From contig JXTB01000210.1 in the NCBI GenBank assembly GCA_002914805.1, positions 276,298 through 340,297 of the forward strand: DNA of 64,000 nt, written 5' to 3'. A program made the position numbers and the translations under genes. Positions 34,865 through 46,130 of the stretch are shown here, in pieces (positions within the stretch are counted from its first letter, which is position 1; every line of letters starts with the position of its first letter). The notes beneath the pieces were generated by a model. It worked only from the letters and a program-made list of their open reading frames with translations. It did not search any database and was not told the DNA's origin. This DNA comes from Parasponia andersonii (Eukaryota > Streptophyta > Magnoliopsida > Rosales > Cannabaceae).

Positions 34865-37515
34865 TGTCACGACCGAAAATCCAAGGCCATGACTTTTAGT
34901 AAATTTAAGTGAAAACAGTGATAAATAGAAATTTCCAAAATTTTCAGAAAAAGTCGAGTACTTAAAATTTAAGTTTTAGTCCTCAAGAGTAAGTAAATTT
35001 TAATATTGAACCAACTCGAGAAATTAAAATATTATCTACTAGTTTTAAATTTCCAAGGTATTTTTAATTTTAAATTTAGAGACTTGATAAATAATAAATT
35101 TTAAAAACTTTTTATTTAAATCATTAGTTTAATGAAAGTATTCAATTTAAAACCATAGGCTCATAATTAAAATAATTTTCATAAAATCATTTCTATGTCT
35201 AAGTACTCGATTAAATATCGAAATCATCCTCATATATCCGCTCAGTAAATATACTACTAATAGCTAAATAAATTTGACTTAGAAAATGGGAAAATGATAC
35301 AGAGTATGAACCAACCAATGAAGAGTACTCGAATTGCAACGATATGCCAAACATGCTTGCCAAGCCACACGAATATCTATCACAGAATAATTTGATACCT
35401 GAAAGGGGAAGGAAGTAGGGGGTGAGCACGTGAATGCTCAGTAGAAAACTCAATTACCTTTTTCGGAAAAACCTTTTTAGTAATTCTCAATACAACTGCA
35501 TAGTTAGTAGTTCTGGAAAGCATTTTAAATAAATATGGAGCATTCGAAACATATATAGAAAATCTTTACAAAAAATTATGCTCAAACCAAAACAAGATAT
35601 ATATCCAGGTTAAAACAGAAAGAAAACCATAATAAAACAAGCATAGTGCACATCACATAAATCAACACATCACATGAGTTCTCATCCTCTCATCACAACT
35701 AAAGTAACTTATACTCCATGTATTGAGTGCTCTCTGCCTGACATCTATCTCTGACCGGAGGGACACCCATGTGTCAAATCCTATCGAACTGGAGGGGCAC
35801 TGAATGCCTACGCCTACCGAATGGAGAAAGTCAGAAAATAAACCCCACGCGGGTTTACGGGCTCTCACCAAAGGCAGGTGTACTAGTCCGCCTACTACAA
35901 TACCGTGATGCCTAAAACGACTCTCATGCATGATCGTATGAAATGTGCAATATATATAGAGTCTCAAACAACTATGTAGTGGTTTAACATTCTAGACATG
36001 CTCTAATTTTTATTTATAATCTATTTTGTACTTTAAAATCCAAAAGTACAATTTCTATGGTTTTACCAAATTCCAAGTATAAAAACTTGTATAAAATCAT
36101 ATTTAAAAATATCTAGAGTAGTCTACAATGTTTCACAAATTCATAGTTCATTAAAATAACTATTCAAATAATTCAATTTAATAAAATCACGAAATTTCAT
36201 TTTCAGAATAAATTCCAATTTTAATGTAAAAAATAGAAAACAAGGAAATTGAATCCCCTACCTCAAAATAGTAATTATGTTGAGCTAACAACACTAGAAA
36301 TATCCTCAATTAATCACCGGGTTGTTCGGACAGTTGTTTTCAAATCTCGTCACATTCACTTGAAAAGTTGACTTTTCAAACGGAGTCTCGGATTGAGAAA
36401 CCGAGATCACCACTGAATTCAGAACACCCAAAAATATTGGTTTAGATATAAAGTTTGTCAAAAACGGGTCCCGGTACTGAACCGACCCGTGGCACGCAAA
36501 ACGGTGCAATTCACGATCTATTTTCTCGATTTTCGTGCCACTTCGGAAAATAGTGGTATTTTATATCCAACATTATTTCCCGACCTCACTGAGTCCAACT
36601 TCAAAGTCAGAACTCAGTTTCAAGGTCCCGAACATTAAATGGACTCAAAAATCCGAAAATTATAAAAATACCACATTTTGAAAATAATTAGAAAAATACC
36701 ACATTTTCATCGCGATAATTAACGATCTTCCGGTTATCGTTTTAACACTTAAAAATCATGAGATTTTCAAACTCCTCTTTCACGTGGTAAAATTTTCTCA
36801 AGAAAAATAACTCAATTCCGAAATAATTACGAAAATACTACAAAAATTAAATATTAAAATATTGCTATAGTAGTCAACTTCTCACCGGAGCCGAGTTAGA
36901 GGCCGAGAGTGGTCGGAAATCAAAGCTGGAGTCGAGACGAATCCAACGGTGGTGGTGGTGCAGTGATCGGACGTCGGACGGCGGAATGGTGGCCGATTTT
37001 CCGATCCGGTGGCGCGAATTTCGAGCTGCGATTTCTCTGGTGAGAGGCGGCGGTTCATGATGGCAGTACCCAGCGCTGATTCGTCGGTGTCTTCTGGTCA
37101 TGGCGGATAGGCGCGTCTGGCACGGTGGAGGCTCGGGTGAATAGTAACCGTAGGTGGGTGTTTGGGGGCTTCCGTGGAGAAGAAGAAGAAATGGGAGGTT
37201 TTTATGCAATTTCAAAAACTGTAGCAGTGGAACACGTGGTACAATCAGATTCGATCAAAAAATAAGTTTATGAAATTCCACTTTGGCCACAATTTTAAAA
37301 AGATACTTTCACTTTAGTCCCTCATTAATTACACTTTTATCCACAGTCTGAAATTTCTTTTTCACTTTTACCTCAAATGTACCTAGACTTTATTTTGTCT
37401 AGATTCAACACCAAATTTTTTTCAGATTCTTAATTAATCCGAAAATAAAAAATTACCAAATTGCCCTTGATTCCAAAAATACTTAATTACCCTTATAAAA
37501 ATTTAGGATTTTACA
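34865..37515 (-). repeat. 3' LTR of the LARD-like element (LTR C, 2651 bp)
   Basis: The full-length LTR of the pair. The GC-rich stretch 36885-37200 reads on the minus strand as a 113-codon ORF (36874-37215), Pro/Arg/His-rich and probably transcribed leader rather than protein. It is conserved in position in all family members. Confidence 0.92.
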
Positions 37516-37528
37516 TTCTCCCCTCCTT
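37516..37528 (-). other. Polypurine tract
   Basis: AAGGAGGGGAGAA on the minus strand, directly before the 3' LTR: the plus-strand primer site expected of an LTR retrotransposon. Confidence 0.85.
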
Positions 37529-40500
37529 ATAGGAATTTCGTCCCGAAATTCAAGTACAAACCGAGGGTATGAACAAGATCGTAAGAAATAGTCACTAGAA
37601 GCTTAATGAACACTCGACTATAGAATTTACGAGTAGTAAGCCGAACACGAGTTAATGAAAGTGTGTGAAACAGACACTTCTCACTTGGCATTAGAATCTC
37701 ACCAACATACCAAACCTCACAATGGTATGGTATAAGGATATACACGAAGAGATACTGAATTATAAGATAGCTCAACAATAGGCATAAGAATCTCCACACC
37801 TATAGTTAGAAACGAAAACCTCAAGTATATGAGTGATGAAAAGATAATGATAACTATGATTAGAAGTCGATCACACATGACATAATAGAAGTCAACAACA
37901 CATGACTTTGAATACTAATTGTATGGCACCAAACTAGAACAACAGATCAAATGTCAGATATAATAATACTGTCCCCCTGATCATACCAGATCAATAATCT
38001 TCTGGGACATACCCATTTGTTTGTAACTAGTTCCCGGTCCTAAACAATCTTTGAGTCAATGACTCTAATAAGAGTTTCTTTTACACGCACAGAACGTGAT
38101 CGAATATAGTTTAAGACGAAGTACAAGGATCCTTGTGTTACACCACACAAGACGAATGAGTTTAGAGGTCGAAGGTTAAGAAGAGAGTTCAATGGTTCAC
38201 AACCATTTTCTGTTCTTCGATTAGAGCGAGGAATAACACCAAATACAAACCATTTCTAGTCAAAGACAAGACTAGAATACCCAAACAGGAAATCACTAAT
38301 ATAAAACATTAGTGCAAACTTCAATCTCAAATGCAAGTATCCAAACATGAGAAATTTCAAAAGCATTTCAAATCTCTTATCTAGTGTAAAATCTCATTAG
38401 AGAAAACCAAAGCAATTGCTGATCTAAAGACTCTACAAGTCTTTGATATAAAGAAAATTCCATGGACGCAATGTAATATCTTGGAAATATGCTATGACGA
38501 CTAAAATCCACACTTAACGCCCCAGAAATAAGATCCTAATAGGATAAGCTGTCTGGTACCATCCTCGAGTGACGCCTATCTCCCATGAAACCTCATTTCA
38601 ATTTTTAATAAAAATATATTTTTTTTAAAATATTGAATTTAAAAAATATTGGGGCGTAGGAATACTACACTAGTTCATAATATAGTTTCTCCCTGGCCAA
38701 AGAGGTAAACAAAACCTGAACTTTGAGTACCCTTTAACAACATAGAGGTAGAGTCCAACGACTCTAAGTAAAATCCATGAGTAGTCTCAGTCTAATTACT
38801 ATTTGTCATATAATAATATCCATGCAATATATAATTTAAACAATATCAGGGATTTAAATCCAACTCAACATCAACAATTAGAAAAAGTCTCATTCCATGC
38901 AAATATGATGAAAATATCTAATAGTCCAAGCATCAATCTATAAAGTTGAGTTATACATAATAACCATTTAGTAAAATAAACATAGAATGCATGAAAAAGA
39001 CATTAGCATATCTTCCACAATCAACAAACGGACATTATTACATAAACTACACTTATTTGGTAAAATAATAAATGATGTCATATTTAAATTACCATGGTCA
39101 ATTTTTCGTCCAAAACTACTAAAACATTTTGGCCTCAATCCAAATCATAACTAAACACTATGCGGTGTCCTTTGTAGAGTTATAAAATACTTTCCAAAGT
39201 AATCAAGCAAATTTCTCAAAAAGTTTGAAAGTTCATATTTTTTTTTTAAGGGCATTGGGGTGATTTAGAAAATATTAAAGTGTGAAATATTGTCAAAACA
39301 TTTCCTCAAAGTGGGTAAAACAAACTCCAATTCTCATTTAACCTTTCAAAATAAACATTAATAGTTAATGGAGATTTATACTAGGCATGACAAACCAATT
39401 AACATATATATGAACTCCATAAACTGGAAAGTTAGAATCAAATTTTTAAGAAGATTATCACATACCAACATGCTCCACTCAAGGCTTGCCGAACATAAAG
39501 CCAATGCATATAACTCAAAACCTATAAAATGTAAAACCAAGGCATATAACTCATTGCCTTTTACCGCTTTGAAAATCTAAATGTCATTCTCCTCCCAGCT
39601 CTTCTCAACATTAGGGAGACTGGTAAAAACCAATCGTACAATGCCCAAAGTCCAATTAAAACAAGTCATGCATAATCTAATGCAACTTGTTCATACCGTG
39701 GAAAATCAAGTCAACATGAATTAATATACTAAACAATCCAACAAATACCAAGGGACCATGCATTAACTAACAAGGTAAACCACATCAAAGAAAATTTTAG
39801 AAGAAACGTACAATTTGCATCATCAAGTGCACAAGACACAAGTGACAAGCTTAACAGAATTTAAATCAAAATTCCCAATTCAAATGTTTTTATCCAACAA
39901 GGATTTTTATAATGCAAGCAGTCATATCAATTTTCATTCTCTAAGCAATATATTTTAGAGAAAATTACAGGTATAAATCTTCAATCACATGCGTGAAGCC
40001 AAAGATTTTTCCTAAAATTTATTTTCAATCCACACCGAAGTTTTTCGAGTAGTCAAACTTGTGAATATTTCTATTCAAAATATTTCTTTAAGAAACTTAC
40101 GTCCATTTATTTTTCAAGTAAACTTGTGAATCAATTTACGAATGCATTCATTTGATCTCAAATCAAGCATTAAGAAAGGATTGGAAAATGCTTAATAATT
40201 TACTAAGCCCAAAGTTTAAAATGGAACTTAAAAAGTTTGATTTATGAATATACATTTATAAGAACAAATTACTTTGGTCTAGAGGTCTTTCAAATCAACA
40301 CATCTAAATATAAAACAAAATCTTGCTAGTATACAAATAGATTGGATGGCTTTATAAAGTTTAGCCTCAAAGTAACATTTTAATTTAAAACAATACACTT
40401 TTTGAAAAAGTGTATCACTTTCACCCCACCAATGCTCAAGTTTAAAATGTCCATAATTTCTTTGAAAACAAATATATCACCCTAGTCACATACAAGGCCT

Positions 40501-41335
40501 ACATCATTCAAAATGCTAATTGTCAACTTGGCATTTTTTTAAAAGTTCCAAAACCAAATGACCAGATTTAAAAAAAAAAAAAAAAATCCCACCAAACTCT
40601 CAATAAGTCAATAATTCTCAACCAAAGAACTACAATAATGAAACTTGGTGAAACTAAAGAAATGCAATTACAATTATTAGACAGTATATTCAATTACCAA
40701 ACCAAATCACTTAACTAACAAGCAGGCTATGTAAAAGTATCCTTAATACAAACACTAAAACATAGGACCAAATCATAAGATATTTAAATCAAATGATCAC
40801 GAAGATATCAATTCCAAGAAAATAAAGTCTCAATCACATAAACACCAATGCATCACAAGAAGAAACCCCAAGTAAATACAACCACAATCAATTGCTGCAA
40901 ACAAAAGTGATAACGAAACTCGAGAGTCAACATATAGACAACCCACAAGACAGTCAAACACAACAACTAAGGCGCAAGATACTGAATTGCTACCATAGAA
41001 CCCACGAGGCTCACGTATCCTACGACCTGAATAGACGGGGGAGTACAAGAACGAGCGTCCATTCGAAACGAAGGATTACGCTAAGAGCGGAAATCAATAG
41101 TCTCATGTCAAACCCGATACATTCGAGACTAAAATTTCTGGGAAATCACCATCCCGAGGACACAAGAATTTCAACTTGAAGAGGTTTAAGAGAGGACTTG
41201 GAAGGAGTAGAAGTAACAGCAACTTATCTAGCCAGTTCCTAAGTATTTTATGAGGTATTTGTCAAAAGCATTTCCAAAATATTTTTAAACACTAGAAACT
41301 AACACAGGCATGATCCCAGACGGATCTGAAGCCGT
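37529..41335. other. Non-coding interior of the LARD-like element
   Basis: About 3.8 kb of AT-rich DNA with scattered stops in all frames. No conserved retroelement motif (CCHC, DSG/DTG, YxDD, HHCC) was seen on either strand. ORFs at 37527-37799, 39368-39580 and 40830-41179 are short and unrecognisable. An A-run lies at 40570-40585. Confidence 0.7.
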
Positions 41336-41348
41336 GCTCTGATGCTAA
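41336..41348 (-). other. Degenerate tRNA-iMet primer binding site
   Basis: The minus strand reads TTAGCATCAGAGC three bases after the 5' LTR end. The final ATCAGAGC matches the usual TGGTATCAGAGC plant PBS exactly, while the first bases differ. Confidence 0.65.
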
Positions 41349-41351
41349 TTC

Positions 41352-43666
41352 TGTCACAACCGAAAATCCAAGGCCATAACTTTTAGTAAATTTAAGTGAA
41401 AACAGTGATAAACAGAAATTTCTAAAATTTTCAGAAAAAGTCGAATACTTAAAATTTAAGTTTTAGTCCTCAAGAGTAAGTAAATTTTAATACTGGACCA
41501 ACTCGAGAAATTATAACATTATCTATTAGTTTTAAATTTCCAAGGTATTTTTAATTTTAAATTTAGAGATATGATAAATAATAAATTTTAGAAACTTTTT
41601 ATTTAAATCATTAAGTTTAATGAAAGTGTTCAATTTAAAGCCATAGGCCCATAGTTAAAATAATTTTCATAAAATCATTTCTATGTCTAAGTACTCGATT
41701 AAATATCGAAATCATCCTCATACATCTACTCAGTAAATATACTATTAATGGCTAAATAAATTTGACTTAGAAAAGGAAAAAATGATACAGAGTACGAACC
41801 AACCAATGAAGAGGACTGGAACTACAACCATATGCCAAACATGCTTGCCAAGCCACACGAATATTTATCACAGAATAATTTGACACCTAAAAGGGGAAGG
41901 AAGTAGGGGGTGAGCACGTGAATACTCAGTAGAAAACTCAATTACCTTTTTGGGAAAAACTTTTTTAGTAATTCTCAATACAACTGCATTGTTAGTAGTT
42001 CTGGAAAGCATTTTAATAAATATGTTGCATTCGAAACATATATAGAAAATCTTTACAGAAAATCATGCTCAAACCAAAACTAGATATATATATCCAAGTT
42101 AAAACAGATAGAAAACCATAATAAAACAAGCATAGTACACATCACATAAATCAACACATCACATGAGTTCTTATCTTCTCATCACAACTAGAGCAACTTA
42201 TACTACATGTATTGAGTGCTCTCTCCCTGACATCTATCTCTAAAAACCGGAGGGATACCCATATGTCAAATCCTACCGAACCGGAGGGGCACCGAATGTC
42301 TACGCCTACCGAATGGAGATAGTCAGAAAACAAACCTGCGAGGGTTTGCGGGCTCTCACTGAAGGCGGGTGTACTAGTCTGCCTACTACAATACCATGAT
42401 GCCTAAAACGACTCTCATGCATGATCATATGAAATATGCAATATATATAGAGTCTCAAATGACCATGCAGTGGTTTAACATTTTAGACATGCTCTAATTT
42501 TTAATTAAAATCCATTTTGTACTTTAAAATCCAAAAGTACAGTTTCTATGGTTTTACCAAATTCCAAGTATAAAAACTTGTATAAAATCATATTTAAAAA
42601 TATCTAGAGCAGTCTACAATGTTTCCCAAATTCATAGTTCATTAAAATAACTATTCAAATAATTCAATTTAATAAAATTACGAAATTTCATTTTCAGAAT
42701 AAATTTCAATTTTAATGTAAAAAAAATAGAAACAAGGAAATTGAATCCCCTACCTCAAGATTGTAGTTATGTTGAGCTAACGACGCTAGAAATATCCTCA
42801 ATTAATCACTGGGTTGTTCGGACAGTTGCCTTTTCAAACGGAGTCTCGGATTGAGAAACAGAGGTCACCACTGAATTCAGAATACCCAAAAATGTTGGTT
42901 TAGATATAAAGTTTGTCAAAAACGAGTCCCGATACAGAATCGGCCCGTGGCACGCAAAACAGTGTAATTCACGAGCTATTTTCTCAATTACGAAAATACC
43001 ACAAAAATTAAATATTAAAATATTGCTACAGTAGTCAACTTCTCACCGGAGCCGAGTTTGAGGTCGAGAGTTGGTCGGAAATCAAAGCTAGAGTCGAGAC
43101 GAATCCAACGGTGGTGGTGGTGCGGTGATCGGACGTCGGACGGCGGAACGGTGACCGATTTTCCGATTCGGTGGCGCGAACTTCGGGCTACAATTTCCCC
43201 GGCGAGAGGCAGCGGTTCACAGCGGCAGTACCCGACGCTGGTTCGTCGGCGTCTTCTGGTCACGGTGGCGGCCGGTGGAGGCTCGGGTGAAAAGTAACTG
43301 TAGGTGGGTATTTGAGGGCTTCCGTGGAGATGAAGAAGAAATAGGGGGTTTTTATACAATTTTCAAAAACTGTAGCAGTGGGACACGTGGCACAATCTGA
43401 TTCGACCGAAAAATAAGTTTATGAAATTTCACTTTGGCCACAATTTTAAAAAGATTATTTCACTTTAGTCCCTCCTTAATTATACTTTTGTCCCCAGTTT
43501 GAAATTTCTTTTTCACTTTTACCCCAAATGCACCTAGATTTTATTTTGTTTAAATTCAATACCAAATTTATTTCAGATTCTTAATTAATCTGAAAATACA
43601 AAATTACTAAATTGCTTTTAATTCTAAAAGTAGTTAATTACCCTTATAAAAATTTAAGATTTTACA
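41352..43666 (-). repeat. 5' LTR of the LARD-like element (LTR D, 2315 bp)
   Basis: Partner of 34865-37515 with the same termini. It is shorter mainly through one deletion of about 300 bp at about 42988 (corresponding to about 36528-36830 in the other LTR) and a smaller deletion near 42828. Substitutions are scattered, so insertion was not very recent. Confidence 0.92.
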
Positions 43667-43671
43667 AGATC

Positions 43672-43801
43672 CTAAACTCGGATTCATAAAAGTGGTTGCA
43701 ACGGTAGCGTTTGTAGGGGCTGACTACACAGCTTCAGACGAGCCGTCTGAGACTACCCCTATTGCTAAGTGCTTATCTATATATCTATATCAACTATTCC
43801 T
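43672..43801 (-). pseudogene. Ty1/copia gag N-terminal fragment
   Basis: The minus strand reads GVVSDGSSEAV.SAPTNATVATTFMNPSLGS up to the AGATC target site, between the element's PBS and the 8.8-kb insertion. One stop is present. The Ser/Thr/Pro-rich start and its position support a gag N-terminus that continues at 34864 downward. Confidence 0.6.
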
Positions 43802-43813
43802 GCTTTGGTACCA
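43802..43813 (-). other. Copia primer binding site
   Basis: TGGTACCAAAGC on the minus strand matches the plant initiator-tRNA PBS TGGTATCAGAGC at 10 of 12 positions, immediately after the TTTCA end of the proposed LTR. Confidence 0.7.
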
Positions 43814-44052
43814 TGAAAGCAGAAATAGGATTAAAATGATAGCAGTAAAATCAGCAACCCTCCATAATCTTATTGTACGAAAAACGACTCGATATATAGA
43901 CTAGGTTAAGAACATTAGAATCTCTTAACTCTTGCCTATAAAATAGTAGAAGATAATTAAAACCAAGAAAGGGAAAAAATGTAAAAATATCTCCTACATA
44001 AAAAGAGAGTAAATACAAATATCAAATATAAAATTAAGCAAATTATTTTACA
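43814..44052 (-). repeat. Copia 5' LTR (239 bp)
   Basis: Minus strand TGTAAAATAATTTGC..CTGCTTTCA with a TATA-like CTATATATCG about 100 bp before its end. It directly precedes the PBS. No matching 3' LTR was found near 25700, so the element is 3'-truncated. The outer boundary is set by the abrupt start of another copia fragment at 44053. Confidence 0.65.
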
Positions 44053-44560
44053 GGTCTTCGTCTCTTTTTGGATTTTGTGATGCTGATTGGCTGGGTGTCT
44101 AGTTACTTGTCGGAGTACCTCTCGCTATCGTGTCTTTCTTCATGCAAACTGTATTTCTTGGTCGTCGAAGAAGCAAACTACTGTTGCTCGTTCTTCCACT
44201 AAGGCTGCATGTCGTGCTATGGCGTCTCTTCCGTTGAGCTAAGGTGGCTCACTTATTTCCTTCGTGATGTTCATATTTCTTTTCAGGATCCTCCTCAGCT
44301 CTTTTGTGACAACATGAGTGCTCTTTATATGGCTGCAAATCCGGTCTTTCATGCTCGCACGAAACATATTTGTCTATCATTTTGTTCATGAGAAGGTTAC
44401 TGATGGCTCTATTCGTCCCCATTACTCGTCTTCAGAATAATAGATCGCTGATATCTTCACAAGGTCACTTGCTAGCCGGGATTCCTTCGCTTCTTTTCAT
44501 TTCAATGTGGGAGTTCATCCCATTCCACTTGCCAGCTTGCGGGGGCCTGATAAAGCCTGA
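44053..44560 (+). pseudogene. Second copia fragment: RNase H domain, plus strand
   Basis: Plus-strand pieces in shifted frames: GFCDADWLG, SWSSKKQTTVARSSTKAAC-like, WLTYFLRDVHISFQDPPQLF, CDNMSALYMAANPVFHARTKHI, REKVTDGSIRPHY and IADIFTRSLA. This is the C-terminal RNase H of a copia polyprotein, opposite in orientation to the neighbouring element and with frameshifts. It is likely an older element into which the minus-strand copia inserted. Confidence 0.85.
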
Positions 44561-44916
44561 TTAGTCTTAATCCAAGGTCTAGCTCATGCTATCCATGCAG
44601 ATTGTAATCTGCGTTTGAATTCGTATACTCGAGGTGCCGCACTTATTCCAGCCATGTCTCGGGAGCATGTCACGGTAAATACTCCAATAGATAATGATTC
44701 GATTTTATCCAATTATTTGTTGAAGACAAAAGCTTTATCCAAAGGTGTCAAAACTTCGATATTCTTCTCATAGTCTTATCTTGTACAATTGAAACTAAAT
44801 ATTAGATGAAGCTGTATTTATTTGTATAAAAACCTGAGATATATGTAAATAAAAGTTAAATTTGATTTTCATCATCAGTAAATACAACTCTTTATGTACC
44901 AATTCTTTTAACGGGT
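44561..44916. other. Probable 3' tail of the plus-strand copia fragment
   Basis: No coding signal. Follows the RNase H end and may contain its 3' UTR or LTR remnant; no boundary could be defined. Confidence 0.4.
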
Positions 44917-45424
44917 ATTACATTTTTATACCTTGCGTTGTAATCATTTGTTTAATTTATATCTTATGTTTTGGTTATTATCAATATTAATCTCTAAATT
45001 TAGAAATTGTAACAAATTTATAGTCTTCGTGAGTTAAAAACTAATTTTGATAATTAATTTTATCAAAAGACCCTTTTAAAAAGGGTAGATATTGAAGTCC
45101 CTATTTTAAATTTAAAACTAATTTGAATAGTTAAAAGAATAAATATTAAGAAAATAATTTTAAAAATAAAAACCCATAAATTAAATATGTTTATATAAAT
45201 AATATTTATCAATTTTAAATAAGTTTTAAATTTGAATTTATTTAAAATGTATATTTTTAAACTTTAAAGGATATTTTAGTAAACACATTGGTCAAATTTA
45301 GTATTTGAGCTATGGAGGATATAAATTTATTACAAATTTCAAATCTGATGGTCAATATTGATAATAACTAAAACACAAGATACAAATTGAATAAACGGTC
45401 AAAATGCAAGGTATAAAAATATAA
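44917..45424. mobile_element. Non-autonomous element with ~115-bp terminal inverted repeats
   Basis: About 44917-45030 and the reverse complement of about 45310-45424 match over roughly 115 bp (shared core ttttataccttgc, then tatctt.tgtttt.gttattatcaatatt), with scattered differences. The ~280-bp centre is AT-rich and non-coding. Long TIRs suggest a foldback or Mutator-like MITE. I could not fix a target-site duplication. Confidence 0.7.
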
Positions 45425-46130
45425 TTAATCTTTGTTTTAATTAGTCCTAGCCTTTTTGTACATTTATACTATTAATCCAAATAATGATATTTTGGTTGCA
45501 AAACAACATACCGTTTAGTTCATCCATTGAATGAGTATATTTAAATGGAAATTGTGGAATGCCTTATAATTAGAATGAGAGATATCTGAAGTGAAATAAG
45601 GTAGAATGATTTATAATTAAAATAAGAGACATTAGAATGAACTATTCAAAAATACCTCATAAGCTCCATTCTCATTCCAAGACACGAAAAATCTATTCCA
45701 ATAGTTGATGTGACTAATAGATCATTTGAATAGAAAAATTGATCAATTGTTAAAATAAACACCTATTCTAAAAGAGCATTTGAATGGAAAAATTAAAATT
45801 GTTGAAACAAACATTCACTCTAATGGATTTTCTATTTGAATAGAATAGATTAAGTCATTTATGCAATGGAATAAATTAGTTCATTTATGCAATGAACAAA
45901 GAAGGTACAATATTAATGGCCTAGCTAGATCAACTTCATGCCTCAACTAATCTCTCTCTCTCTCTCTTTGCATATAATTATATATAGAAAGTTGAAAACA
46001 CACAAAAAGGAATTAGAAAAAGTCATATATATATATATATATATATAGATATGTTTATGCAGACTTTGGAATGTTTAGCTAATAATTAAAATGATGAAGA
46101 TATATGTATCGTAGTCTTATTTTATGCATG
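45425..46130. other. AT-rich intergenic DNA
   Basis: Contains internally similar phrases about gaatggaaaaatt and attcattttatgcaatgaa, (TC)n at about 45951-45967 and (AT)n at about 46024-46046. No gene. Confidence 0.45.

Larger units (their letters stand above)
34865..43666 (-). mobile_element. LARD-like non-autonomous LTR retrotransposon, complete (8.8 kb)
   Basis: Flanked by a perfect 5-bp duplication AGATC (34860-34864 and 43667-43671). In element orientation (minus) the order is 5' LTR 41352-43666, PBS near 41336-41348, interior 37516-41351, polypurine tract 37516-37528, 3' LTR 34865-37515. The LTRs begin TGTAAAATC and end GTGACA. The interior shows no gag, protease, integrase or RT in any frame; its longest ORFs are under 100 codons and resemble nothing. 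Long LTRs around a non-coding interior fit a large retrotransposon derivative, which would need proteins from another element, probably gypsy-type given the LTR style (inference). The element lies inside the copia gag gene. Confidence 0.9.

Noticed and set aside
37529..41335. Possible gag/pol inside the LARD-like element
   Set aside because: No YxDD, DSG/DTG, HHCC or CCHC-like motif found on either strand; the longest ORFs are under 100 codons and not in series.
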